Below, piece by piece: positions 31,401 to 44,555 of a stretch of 64,000 bases of DNA. Within the stretch, counting starts at the first letter, position 1. Every line of letters begins with the position of its first letter. The notes under the pieces are model-generated. The model made no database searches and was not told where the DNA came from. It worked only from the letters and a program-made list of their open reading frames with translations. Position numbers and translations under genes: made by a program. The stretch is from Acanthornis magna (lineage: Eukaryota > Chordata > Aves > Passeriformes > Acanthizidae). Location of the stretch: positions 19,350,501 through 19,414,500 of the forward strand of contig JAWUZG010000056.1 of NCBI GenBank assembly GCA_036785705.1, read 5' to 3'.

Positions 31401-34400
31401 ATGCAGTCTGGCTGTTTTCAGCATAGCACTGCAGTTTTTATCTTTTCCAAATAGCAGTTGTTGCTTTAATGCTCACGCTAGGTCAGGATATAAGTCTGCA
31501 TGTCATGAGATCAGATTCACTGGTGGTACTTGCACCTCTCAGCTGTTGGAACGATATTGACGGTCATGTCCAGACATGACTTGGTTCTTGGAAGAGTCTT
31601 AGTCCTCTGTTGCCCTCTGCCATATGTGGGAAAATAAAAGTGAAAAGTATTGAGTGACATCTCTCTTCCTGTCCTTGCTTAACCAGCGGTGCTGCGGACT
31701 GGGCCGTTGAAATTAAGTGGCCTTCCATGTGAGGATGTGGCAAAGCACCAGGGCTCAGGGTATCTGTTGTTTTGTTCCTGCAGGAATATGGGATTAATAA
31801 AGAAGAGAAACTGGAGATTGCTATTGGCTTTTGTCTTCCTCTCATTAAAAAGATCCAGCTGGACCTACAGAGAACTCATGAAGATGAGTCTGTCAACAAA
31901 CTACATCCCTTGTAAGGCTTGTGCTGCATGCTGTTGGCAGTGGGGAGGGCAGCTATGGAGCAGTGGGTGGTTCCCATGCCAGAAGAGTGTACTGTTGTGA
32001 AAGGAGGTACTGAGAATACACTGAAGGCCCATCCAGGAGGAAGGCATGTTGGTGCTCCTAAAACTAGAAGGCAAATGGAAAAGGCACATTGAGACTGCTG
32101 GCCAGAAGCACAGGGCCACAAAGGCTTCTACCCATTGTAGCTGAATGGTGATGCCTCACCCCTTTCTCTGCACAGGGCCAGTGTAGAGTAATGACCCACC
32201 TACTATGTGCCTCCATTAGGATTCCACGAAATGTGTTGTTTCTGTGCCCAGTGCTCTCCTTGTTTGTTCAGTCCTGCTGCCTTTGACATTTCCCAGTGTG
32301 GGGTTATGTCATTCCATTAAGTGTACAGAAATGCTGATGTGTGATAGATGGCAATTCACTGGCAGACTCAGTAACTGTGGACTGATTTTGGTTTAGGTAC
32401 TCAAGAGGAGTTCTGTCACCAGGTCGCCACGTTCGAACACGGCTGTACTTCACCAGTGAGAGCCATGTGCACTCCCTGCTCAGTATCTTCCGCTACGGGG
32501 GGCTACTGGATGTAAGTGTCCCAGCAATGCTCACAGAGTAAGCTTCCCTGCTTTTTTCCGGTAGCCTTTTCCAAGGTGGACAGTGTATGTTTGTAGGTTG
32601 CCCCTTGAGCTAGCTCTCCCAGTAATGCTGTGCATCAGTGGCCTCTGGCCAGCTCCATCTCTGCTGTGTTTGCATGATGCAGCTTTCCTGCCTTTCTGGC
32701 ATGTAGGAGCATTGTTGTTCCTCAGTGCCTGCCTTGCTTGCGCAGAGACATGTTTTCTGCCTGCTAGTTTCAGGTGAGCAGACCTGTCTAGAAGAATAGC
32801 AGTATGAGGCAATGGGAACGAGTGATTTTCTTACTTCCTGCTTCCTTCAACACTTTATTTCAAGAGCTTGGTCCTGTTATTTATTGTCTTTATATCAATT
32901 CAAAGTCAATAAAATCCGTTTGCTTACAGAGGAAGTGACTTGAGGTTGCAAAGGCACAGGACATGCTCTCTACCAGGGAGGCAGATGACACATGTTTAGG
33001 GGATTAATTAATCCAACTCACCCTTCACTTGCTTTCTGCTCACCTGCTTCCTGAATGAATTGGTACACAGACCCTGAGAAAAGCTCTGCTTTAGTCTTCT
33101 CAAGAGGGTCTCTGATTTATCTTCCCATTTTTAAGCATGGTCTGAAATGCCTTGAGAGTTTGGGCTTGCTTTGCAGGCATGATTTCTGATGTCTGTGGTA
33201 GCTTGGCATATCTATAGACAGTGACCAGAAAAGTACCTCTGAATCACTCCCTGAATAAGATGCTCCCTTATTCCCTGACTCAAGTGCCCAAGGATGCCGT
33301 GTTGCCAGCACAGGGAGACTGGGCTGCATCTGGGTTCATTTGTACTGGAGGGTTCAGTTCATGTCCATCAATGTAGTGATATGCACCACAGCATCATGAC
33401 TGGCACTTCAGGTGTGGCCATTTCCTGGCAGCATTAGGAGGCAGTGAAGGGTGGGTTCCCTGCTGTGTGGATCCCAAAGGTCCAGCGTGTCTAGATTTTT
33501 CATTTGGCATCAGGTAAAAGCACTTCACTTGGTCTGTTATTTAGCACAAGTTTATCCCTTGTGCTCCATTCTGTAGTTTGAGAATGGCTGTGTTTGGGAA
33601 CCTGCTGTGGGCTCTGCTTGTCTCGAGTCATCACGGTGCAGGGGCTTGCGGCTCAGGTCTGCACATGGGTGCTGTGGGCAGCTGTAGCATCCCTCTGTGC
33701 AGCTGCTCCTCACTGCAAGCACCCCACCACATTGCAAGGTCATTTTTGCATGCAAGTTAAGCAAGGTGTTTTTGTCCTGACAATGTTACCTTGTGGAGAG
33801 AGGAATTTCTCTCAAGTGCCATTTCACTGAATGCTGCAAGGTGTCTGCTGTTGCTTATCCCATGCGACTGTTTATGTGTATATATCAGGAAAACAAAGAC
33901 CAGCAGTGGAAGAGAGCCATGGACTATTTGAGTGCTATCTCAGAGCTGAACTACATGACCCAGATTGTTATCATGCTCTACGAGGACAACAACAAGGTGA
34001 GGGATAGAGCTGTAGGATACAATGCTTCCTGCCGGGTTGCAAGGCACAGTCCTCACAGATGAGTTCAGTTGGAAGTCTGTAACCTGAGCTCTCCCTGCTT
34101 GTGAACAGATGGATCATTAACACAACTGCTAGTTTTTGGTTTAAGTGGGAGGCAGTGACCCAGTTAATGCATGCTACATGTAAGCAGAATGTCACCCTGA
34201 GCAGTAATACCAAACTTATGTAATCAATACTGACTATTTTAAAGCATTTCCTAGTGCAAAATTATTTGCTGTTTTAAAGTATTAATTGCAAATGAACAGT
34301 AGGAAAAAATAAATAAAACCAAGTGATATTTGGCTATGTTTTTGAAATATTTCTAGAAAATATCCAGAAATTCTACATCCATAAACTGTTTTTTATTCTA

Positions 34401-37400
34401 AAAGTGTGTTGATTTAGTTAGGCAAGAGTATACTGGTATCTGCAGGAAGCAAAGAGAGTCATTTGATAAACAGCTGGAATGTGGGAGCTGAACGTGGTGA
34501 CTGTAAGTAGGTTTGGGACTGAACTGCATGTCCTGCTCCCCAGATCTTGTGACTCAGGTCTGTGCTGCAGGAGGTTATAGTGGTGAGGGGAGCAGCCCCA
34601 TACCCCACACCCTATAGTGTTAGAGCCTTGTATTCACAGACCTGGTGTGAGCTTCTAATGGTAGAAGTGATGCTTGTCAAAAGATGTCTGACTAGAGCTC
34701 TCACAAGTGGTGTGGTATCAGTCAGCCAAGATGGTAAAAATTCTGGCTTTATATCATTAGTGCCAGATACTGTAAAAGCTCTGGCTTCCTTTAAAAAAGG
34801 CTTAAGGCAAAATTATTTTTACAGACAGTTACTTATATCTTGGAACAGCCGGACTAAAGTTCCAGGAGGGACCCAGTCTCCCCCTGTACCAGCATGTGCT
34901 GGGTTTGCAGCAGGAGTGAGTCAGAGGGGCGGGAGGTTTAGGGGTGTGTGTATATATATATATACACATAGAGCCCGATTCTGTTACACTTCTCTGTGGC
35001 TGTTGTCCCAAAATAACAAGTCTGAATGCCTTAGCTGTCTGCTGATCAGGGCTGTCCTTTTGGATGGGACAAACCTGGAGCCATTCTGTTCACGGTTTCT
35101 TGTTGCTTCTGCTTTCCCTCCAGAGGATATGCCTGGGGTGTGTGCTGGCCAGCACAGTGGGGTGGGACCTTGGCCTGTACTGATGGTAGGATAAACTGGG
35201 TTTGGTTCTTTACCTATTCCCTGTGACATGTGTTCACAGGACCCCTCTTCAGAGGAGCGTTTCCACGTGGAGCTGCATTTCAGCCCTGGCGTCAAAGGCT
35301 GTGAGGAGGACAGGAATGTACCCACGGGGTTTGGCTTTCGGCCAGCCTCAGCAGAGGTGAGCAGACACCTGGACAGGAGCTGCTAGCCTCAGGGGACACT
35401 CGGGCACTGTTCTGCTCTGCCTGCCCTGCTGCAGAAGTTTCCTTGCTGGTGGTGCCTGCAGGGAGCTGACAGGTTGTGTCCTTGTCCTGCCTGGGTTTGT
35501 CAGGGTGGCTGCTGGGACTATCTGTGGGTGCCTCCTGAGCTTGGCAGAGCAGGAGATCTGAGCCTGGAGCTGGTGTGGGGCAGTGCAGGCAAAGGCCACA
35601 TTCCTGCAGGCATCAGTGTTTCCTTATGGCAGAACGAGGACAAGAAGGCAGACCAAGGCAGCCTAGAGGACCTCTCAAAGGAGAAGGGCAGCGATGAGCC
35701 AGACCGTGCTCAGCAGCAGTCCCCACAGCCCTCCGAGCCGGTCAGCATCCAGCGAAGGTCACCACTGATCAGGAACCGGAAGACGGGATCCATGGAGGTA
35801 ACTATGCCACCGGTGCCCTTCCTTGTTCTTGAAAAGGCCTTTTACTTGTTTTTGGTTTCCTGGCATTTCTTTTAACATGCCAGAGTCTGAGCTGATTCTG
35901 GGGAAGGATCGGCAAAAGGTAAAGAGGGATGTTGTGGAAGTCTGAAAGTGTTCCTCATTGAGGAGGGACAGGAGCACAGGCCAGAGGAGCTGATGAGGAA
36001 GAGCAAGTAAATGCTTGAGAAACACAAACATCGTTTGGTTACATGCTCTGTAGAGGCACTGGTGTAGCCAGCTGTGAGATTACATGCAACCTCACCACCT
36101 AGCTATGGTGACATCTTTGCCTTCTGTTAGGCTCCAGCCTTTGCCTTTCACAAAAGCAGCTCCGCGTTTCTCATTCCTTCGTCCTGTCTAAGATCTTATG
36201 CTGGTCGGGCATCCCTGCTCACTGGTGGATTCGTACAGCGTGTTTAAACTGTCAGGGTTTGGAACTGTCCCATCCACTGATCTGGTGAAGTAACAGAATT
36301 GATTTTGCTATTCTAACCTCTCCCCTTCTGGGCTGTTCTGTGTCACAAGGTCAGTGTCACAGTCAGCAGATGACTGTTACTTTCAGAGTACTCTGGAATT
36401 GCTCCTCCTTTTGGAGGGATTTCACAGGCATTTTTTCCATCAGTTTTCTGAACCAGTGAAAGCAGAGTTAAGATTTGAGGTATTTGTTAGGTATTTGTTT
36501 CCATCATTATATGTTACTAAATATGTCACCTTTGCATGCAGCACTCATACTTTTCAAATTTCCAGTATTCCACAATCCAAGAAAATATTGAAATTAAAAT
36601 TGAGCATTCATTGTCACAATCTTAGCATATGACTACCTTTGGCTGCTTGAAAGTGGTGATTTTAAGGAAGAGATGCACCTTTCTCTATCTTCAATTGATG
36701 TATAAAGGCTTCTGAGAGCAGTTGGGTAACTTGGAGCATGATGCTGATTACACTGTCTGTCCTTGCAGGTGCTGTCTGAATCTTCTTCCAAATCAGGAGG
36801 TTATCGCCTCTTCAGCACTTATTCCAGGCAGTCTTCTGAGATGAAGCAAAGTGGCTTAGGTACTGTACCTGACCTGTAACCAACCTTCTCACTTGTACTG
36901 TGTCTCCACATATACATCTGGCTTGAGCTCCTTGTATGTCTTTGTGTGTTTTGTGTCTTCTCTCAGTGTTTCTGTTGAGACTACTGTAGAGACTGTCTTA
37001 ATCTGTACTTTTTGTGTACAAATTTCTCCTTCAGCTGCTAGCAACAGAAGATGCACTTTTCATCCTTTGCAGTCGGGGAGCAACAGGGCAAACTGCCTAC
37101 CTGCAGGCTGGCCTTCTGCTTCTCTGTTGCTCTCATTTGTTACATCATTTCTGAACTTAGTAGGAAGAGATGATTTTAGGTTAGAACTAGCGTGCTTTCT
37201 GTTCTGCAAAACATCAGTTTACATGCAAAGCTGTTCTTCCTGTGAGACTGTTCTGTTTCTACCTTTGCTTCATAAAGATCTGTTGTATGGAACAGATGTG
37301 TCACATACAGAATGTTTGATAGCTCTCTAATCAAGCTGAAGTCCCTGGTCAGCCATTCTTCTTATGGTAGCCAGTGGAAGAGAATATTTCATGGCACTTG

Positions 37401-40400
37401 ATATTCTCTGTCTTTGATTGTTCCATTTCCTGTCATCCTAACCTAAACTATGTCTGAATAGTTGAAATTCTTCCTGAAATACTTTTGCTAAAGCAAGATC
37501 TGTTTTGAAACTGCAAAAGCTGTCTTTGTTGTCATGAGGCTCAGAGGTGGCTGTGCAACCTGTGTCCTGCAGATAGGAGGTAATAATGCCCAAGTCATGC
37601 CCACTTCTTTTTCTTTAAAACCATCTTAGTGTTGTGGCATGGCTGAGACTTGCAGCAGTTCTGACTCATCACTCTGTTATATGGACAACCTGCAGCCATG
37701 AGACTTCTGAAAAGCCTGATCATTTCTTTGCTGCTTTTGAATGAGCTGCTTCTTTGGAATCTAATTCTTACCAAGGAAAGGGAATTTTCTTCTGAGTGGT
37801 TAGGATTTATCCTTGGAGTCTGCTAGCTATGCTTCCAGCCAGCTGGAAAAATCTACATAGGAATGGCTGATGCATATTATTTTGATAAAGAGACAGTAAT
37901 ATTGGCCATGATGATATTTGAATGTTATTTCACTTATCTCTGCCTTTCCCCCACTGTGAGATTTAGTGAGCTGTGACAAACTGCCTTGCTTAGGCTTGAT
38001 GAAACCTGTGGGTATTTTGTGAGTCCATATGGATGAATATGGGAATTTCTGAGATTTCTGGCACACAGTCAAGGAGGTGCATCTGCTTGGAGAATTACCG
38101 AACACATCAAATGGTCCTGCAACTAGGTTTTACTGTTTGGATGTGCGATTACCAGAAGGCCTGTGCTCTGGAAAGCAGATTTTACAGCCCTTGGACTACA
38201 GTCTTTTCCAGGAGGAATGTCTGTTTTGGCAATAGGGAAGACCACTACTTTTCTGCACCTTTGTACAATACTACCTTTCCTTAGCAACAAAATTTAAAAT
38301 ATGATCCTGGCAGGTTTAATTTCAGAATCTTGCTTCATGTGCCTTGCTGGGAAGCCTGTGCTGGTTACTCTTCTGGCTGTGAAGCTCTGCAGAGACAAAA
38401 CCTTGCGTAGGAACTGATAGATCTAATATGTGTCATAGACCTCGAGCTGGATGCTCAGCCCAGCCATCATTCTCCTTTGTAGAGTCTTGCAGGCACAGAA
38501 GAATTGAGCAGGAGAGACCTGTTGTACCACACCAGCTTGCACAAGCCTTGGTGGTTAGAATATCTGTGTTTCTGTGAGGTTTTTCTAACCTAAGGCCTGC
38601 TATGAAGAGCAATGCCTCTTCACCTGTACAAGTCAAGCTCTTCAAGGAATCAACGTGATTCCTTTCATGCTTGTTTTTAGAAATCTAATTTCTTCCCCCT
38701 TTAGGATTTGAAATGTGTTCTCTCTGTAAGAGATAATACAGAACTCACAGAAACTTGAACTTTGGCTTTAATACTTGTCTCAGCAGCTGTGTTATGAGGG
38801 GATTCATTCAGGCACTACCTGCTGTTTCTGAGTTTTCTGAAGCAGAGCATACCTCCTGTTGCCTGACCTTGTCGGTGTCTGGCTGTCATTACCTCTGGAA
38901 AATGGAATGTCTGTCCAAGTGTAACCTCATATGTGTAGGCATGAAGGAATGGGGAACAGGAGGGAGTTCCTGCAGTAGCCCTGCCCTGCTGCCATACCTT
39001 CCAGAATGGTGCCTCTACTGTCATTTAAAAAATGAAATCCCTCTTTTGAAAGTAGGTGGCTACAGCTTGCTTTGTCTGTGCTTTGGAGTGTCACTCGTTT
39101 TTCTGGGCAGCACCAAGTGCATTGCTGTGGAGTGTTTGCCATAGTGTGTGTGCTTCTAGCTTGAGAAGCCTAGGCAAGTTTCAGTACCTTTCTTTGTGTA
39201 TAAGAACCCTTCAAAATGGGGTAAAACCACTGCTGGCTGAGCAGTAGAGGTGGTGCACTGCCAGTGGCACGAAGCCTTGTGCTGAGATTCCTAGAGGAAA
39301 ATCAAGGATGACTATTTTTAAGCATCTGACACATTGAACGAACATCTGCAAATTAAAAGCACAGAAAGTATCCAGTACATACAGTAATTTCTAGCAAGTG
39401 TTGCTACATTTAAATCCAAATGGCCATTGTGTTCTTTAGGATATATGTGTGTGTCTGTGTGTGAGTGTATGGATACTTTGGGTACAGTGGTCTCCTGGAG
39501 TTCACTGTAGATGATTGCTGTTGTCCATAGAGCCCTCTTTATAAATTCTCTTCTGGTTTAAGGGCACTAGCAAAATGCCTCTGTCTGCAGCAGGACAGCA
39601 GAAACACTGGTGTATCCTCAGCTTAATGATTAATGGCACGGGGTTGCTCAAGATAAAAAGTCCTAAAAATCTGATGTTCCATTTTTATCTGCCAGTAAAT
39701 CTGTTTGGTGGTTTTTGTTGTTGTTTGTTTTTACACCATGGAAGAGCAATTAGGAGTATCATCCTGTCTGCTGCTTGACAAAATTTCATTTGCATTCTGA
39801 CAGATTCCAGTTAGTGCAGAGTCAGCACTCACCATCAATTTAGGGCATTAGGAGGAAATTTTCTAAGGCTTGTATACCAGTGAACCCTGCAAGCAAGAGG
39901 TTTTTTATGTCCAAGGGCACATATGTGCTAGTCTGTGCTGTGGAAAGCCACCAGTAGTGTCATGGTGGGGGAGCAGCTGCAGTCAGCCCTACAAGAGCCC
40001 TTTCGGTCACCCCAGGAGCAGATGTCCTCAGCTCAGACTGAGCTTATATATGGCCAGCTCAATGCTCAGGATCTCTGTGTTTTCTCCAAAGAAGCTCTGG
40101 CTTAAGGATCTTTGCAGAAACAGAGCTGGGGTTCCAAAGAGCAGGGAGTGGATGTGAGGCAGCAATGTGTCCTCCCACCAGGGAAGGCTGATGGCATCTT
40201 GGCTGCATCAGCTGGAGTACAGCTGTCAGGCTGAGGGGTTAGGCTCTTTCTGTTTGTTCACCTCTCCTGAGTGCCTGAAGCTCTGCTGTCCTGCCCTGGG
40301 CTCCCTGGGGTGTGGAGGATGTGTCAGGATTGTGAGCCAGCTGAGGGGCAGTGGGAATGGATGGCGCTGGAGCACACGACATTGGAGGAGAAACTGAGAG

Positions 40401-43400
40401 CAGGGCTTGTTCAGATTAGAACTTGTGGGGACTGGAGACCTTAATGCTCCTTCACTGCCTGAATAGGAGGTTGCAGAGGGGATGGAGACAGCCTGTCCCC
40501 AAACTCCTGTGCTGGTTGGTTGAGAACCAATGAATACAGGTTGCGGCACAAGAAATTCCAATTAGCTAGGAGGAACAAATTTTTCACCCACCATGAATGT
40601 GCCAGATATTAGAGCAGGTGCCCAGAGAGGTTGTGAAATTTCCTTTTTTGGAGATATTGACAACTTGACTAGACAAACCCTAGCAAGCTGATCCGAGCTG
40701 GTCCTGCTGTGGTGTTGGGAAAGAAGCTTCAGGCTCCTTCCAACCTAAATCATGCTATGATGCAGTATTTTAGAATCAAGAGCTGCTTCCAGTGTAGGCA
40801 GGATCTCTTTAACAGCAGTAACAGTTGCACTCTTCCAGATAAATGCTATTAGGCAATGTTGCAGATTTTTTTGCATGGCAGACAAGGTGGAACCAGATCA
40901 ACCTGCTTGTTTCTGGAAGTCTTTTGTATGTAGGAGTAATGTTGGTTTGTGCAGTTGGTATTCTCAGTACAGAATGCAGCAGCAAGACCATTTAGCAGAG
41001 AATTTACAGCCAATCAGTGGCTGTGTCTGGCCCATAATAAGGTTTTGTCTTGACTCATAATTGCTTTCCTCAGTCAGTTGAAAGAATCCTCTTTCAAATG
41101 TCTGGTGTTCCCTAAATATCACACAAGTCAAGTCAGTCTTTAGAGCACTGTGCCTTGGAGAAGCAAAGACAAAAGCCACAGGAATGAGGTTGCCCTCCAT
41201 CTTGCATGCCATGTTCCTTGACACTGGGTAGGCAAAGTTCCATGCTGTGTGCACATCTGGTTCTTTGCAAGGCTCATTCATGGACCAATTGCTCCTATGC
41301 TGGAGCAGTGAGACATGACCAAGTAAAGTATGTCTGTGAAGTACGAGCTTGTGAACGCAAGCCCTCTGGTCACAGTGCTTTCCCTGCTTGTTTGACAAAA
41401 GGTGAATCCACACTGCCTGATCCACAGAGCAGACAGCTCTTTCCTCTCCTCAGTGTCCTACCCAAAACGGAGCTTTCCACAGAGAAAGGGCAGAAGAGCA
41501 GATCAATGAAACTCTGTGACATGAACATCAGTGGTTTGGCATCCTGACTGTTCTGACATCAGTGTGTAGCTTTGCTGACTGAAAGGGGTGAAGGTGTTTC
41601 TCCTAAGTGTGGGCAAGGAAGCCAAATGGAAGTAAACTCCTGGATGGAGCTAGGAACTGTCCTGGTGCTGAGGTTTGGGCTACCTGCTGTGCATTTGACA
41701 CTGTGGAATTTAGATTGGAGAACACGGTCTCCCTGTGCTTCCAGGCATCATGTTTTTTCCTGAGATTGCTTGCAAAGTGGCCAGTTCATTCTTCATCCTT
41801 TGACTAACCCTGCTTTTCTGTAGTTGCATGCAGCGGGTATGTGATACTAACACCTTCCCTGCCTTTCCAGGGTCACAGTGCACCGGGCTGTTTAGCACCA
41901 CTGTGCTGGGAGGCTCCTCCAGTGCCCCCAACCTTCAGGACTACGCACGCAGCCATGGCAAAAAGTTTGCCAGCAGCCTGACATACAAAGACGGTATGTG
42001 TGTTCCCTGGCAGCAGGGTGGTACTTTGTGGACCGGTATCTCAAGATGTGCCTGTGGCACAGACTTGGACTGCTGAAAACAGTGACAGTTGAATGTGTGT
42101 ATTCACTGCATCTACAATGATAAATTTTGCCATATCTCAAGAAATCATGTTCTTTGCTAGGACAGAAAGGAGCTGACATTGTGAGAGACATTCTAGGCTG
42201 ATGTATGGTATTGCTGGGGTCTGATTTTGGTCTGATGTTTCAAGACTGCTTCCTGTTGTGAAGGGGGATTTATTGGTCCAGATATTAAATAGGTTTGTCC
42301 TGGTATGGAAATCCAGCAGATCACATCATCTTGCTTACCTTGGTGATCTTGCTGATGCTAAATGAAGCTCTTTTTGGGACAGTAATCCTTGCCCCATGGA
42401 AGATGGACCCATCCCAAAGGCAGAATGATATGCTTGGGCATGGATAAGATGGGCACTAGAGTGAGGCTGAGCATGCAGCAGAATCTGAGGTAGCTCTCAG
42501 GAAGCAAGGGCAAAATGCCTGAAAGACTTGAGGTAAGTGAGTTGCTTGGATGAAATTCTGCAGAAGGACTGGAAAGTCCGGTTTCTGTGCAGTTTTGCAG
42601 AAACTGCCAGGAAGGTCAGTAAGACAATCTGGTGAGGGCAGTGGGGCCATGGGTACAAATGTTGCTTGATGCCCATGGGTGCAGATGCTGCAGCTGCAGC
42701 CCAACCTGCCAGCAGCACTTGGGGCCATGTGCAGGGAGCAGCAGAGGGTTGTTATTTGCAAGGAAGTTGGGGCACAGGGATAGACTGAGCTGTCCTGGAG
42801 CAGTTGGAGGGTGTAATGCACAAGCCCAAGTTTCCATTGTGGTCCTAATAGGCAAGACCTGAAGTGCTTATTCACATACCATTTGTTGGGGCATCGAGTT
42901 GAGGAGCTCCGTGGACAGGGTCTGCACAGCGTACTCTGACGAGGCTGGAAATCCACCTAATGTTGTACCAGTTAGGTTTCCCAGCATTTGAATGGATAGA
43001 TGTAAGATCATCTGTCTTGGATGTCTTATATTTTTCTTTTTGGTTTTTTAATTAATACAGAATCTGAGTGCCTTTCTTACTGGAATATTAAGGAACACTA
43101 ACACTGCTGGATTTCAAGGTGGGAAGAGGATTAAGGCAGTAATTTGGGGAAGACAGGAGGCTGGTTCATTTGGATTTTTGTCCAGCTTTGAGGCAAGGAA
43201 AATGGCCTAGCAAATCGGGATGGAAAGATGTTGTCCAATTCTCTGCCCTGTTGGAGCCCTGTAAGTGCCATTATGTGCACTGGCTTCCTTTGGTGCTTGT
43301 CTTCTGCAAGAGAAAACTGGGCTGGTTCTCACCTCCTCAGGGCGCTCTCTGACGAGCAGAGGGCTGTGAATGACAGCGACAGGGAGGGTGAGATGGGAGC

Positions 43401-44522
43401 GTTCTCAACCCCATTGTACCAGTCTGAGCTGCCCCAGGCAGCAAGTACTGGCTACTCACGGGTTGCAGAATAAGCTTATGGTTTTTGGCACAAGACCAGG
43501 GTGCGACTCACAGTGGAGCTGCTGAAAAGGCCAGCAGGGGCCCTGCCTGCTGTTCTTTCCTGACTCTGCAAGGAGTGGGAGCCCAAGGCAGCACTGATTC
43601 TCAGGGAAAAGCATCAGAGACTGCTCTGTGCCCAGCTGGGCATAGAACAGATCTGCTCGGTCCTGGTGCTGGGCTGCCTTTCTCTGCAGGCTGTGTAGCA
43701 GGATGTGCTTGCAGCTGGCTGCAGGCATTCGAGATCAGGTGGACTCCTGCTGCATAAGCCTAAATTCAGAGACAAGGTCTCTGTGTGCTGAGATGCAGTT
43801 GTACCCTTGAGTACCTAAAATGCAGACTTAGTTGCTAGCATGTGTCTAACACGGCCCAGAATTATAAATCTTGATGTTATACCTCTGTTTCCATGTTTCT
43901 TGGTGTGCCCGGGCACCCTGTGCTATCAGCGCCTGCTGCAATAAGGGCAGTTGGGGGTAAGGAGATGGGGGCTTGGGAAAACAAGCAGGAGGCAGAAGGA
44001 CATTTAGCTTCTAGGGAAGGTAGTTTGGAATGTGAAATGAGCTCTTAATCTGCGTGTTCTTGCTTAAAAGAGCACCAATGAAATGCTGAATAATGGAATT
44101 TAAACCAGACATCACTAGAGGTGGTTGCAGTCAGTGACAACACTGCAGCTACAGCAGACTCTTGGAGGACATTTGTTTCAAGACCTTTTCCACACTCATT
44201 GAGCTAATAATGTTGAAAAGCAGCACATCTTTGCATGAACTCTTTGATAGTTTTTCATGGCTGTGAAGCTTCAAGGTGCAATGTGTGGCATATAGCACTT
44301 CACCAATGATAACTTGCCTTGTTCCAGGGAAGTGTCAAGGGCCCTTATTTCTGAAGTCTTTTTTTCTTGGAGCTGGAGGAGGGCTAAGGAACACTTCAGC
44401 AGAAAGTTGTCCCAACCTCAAGCTGAGGGAAGGTCCATGGATGGTTGTGATTTCAAGTTAGCTTGCCTGAAGCCAGGGATCCAGTGTGGAGAAAAAATAA
44501 AGTTTCCAGCCTTTTTTTTTTC

Positions 44523-44555
<33 letters not shown>

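Noticed and set aside
44525..44554. TG repeat considered as part of a regular array such as CRISPR or a satellite
   Set aside because: It is a simple dinucleotide microsatellite; nothing in the window has repeat-spacer structure.
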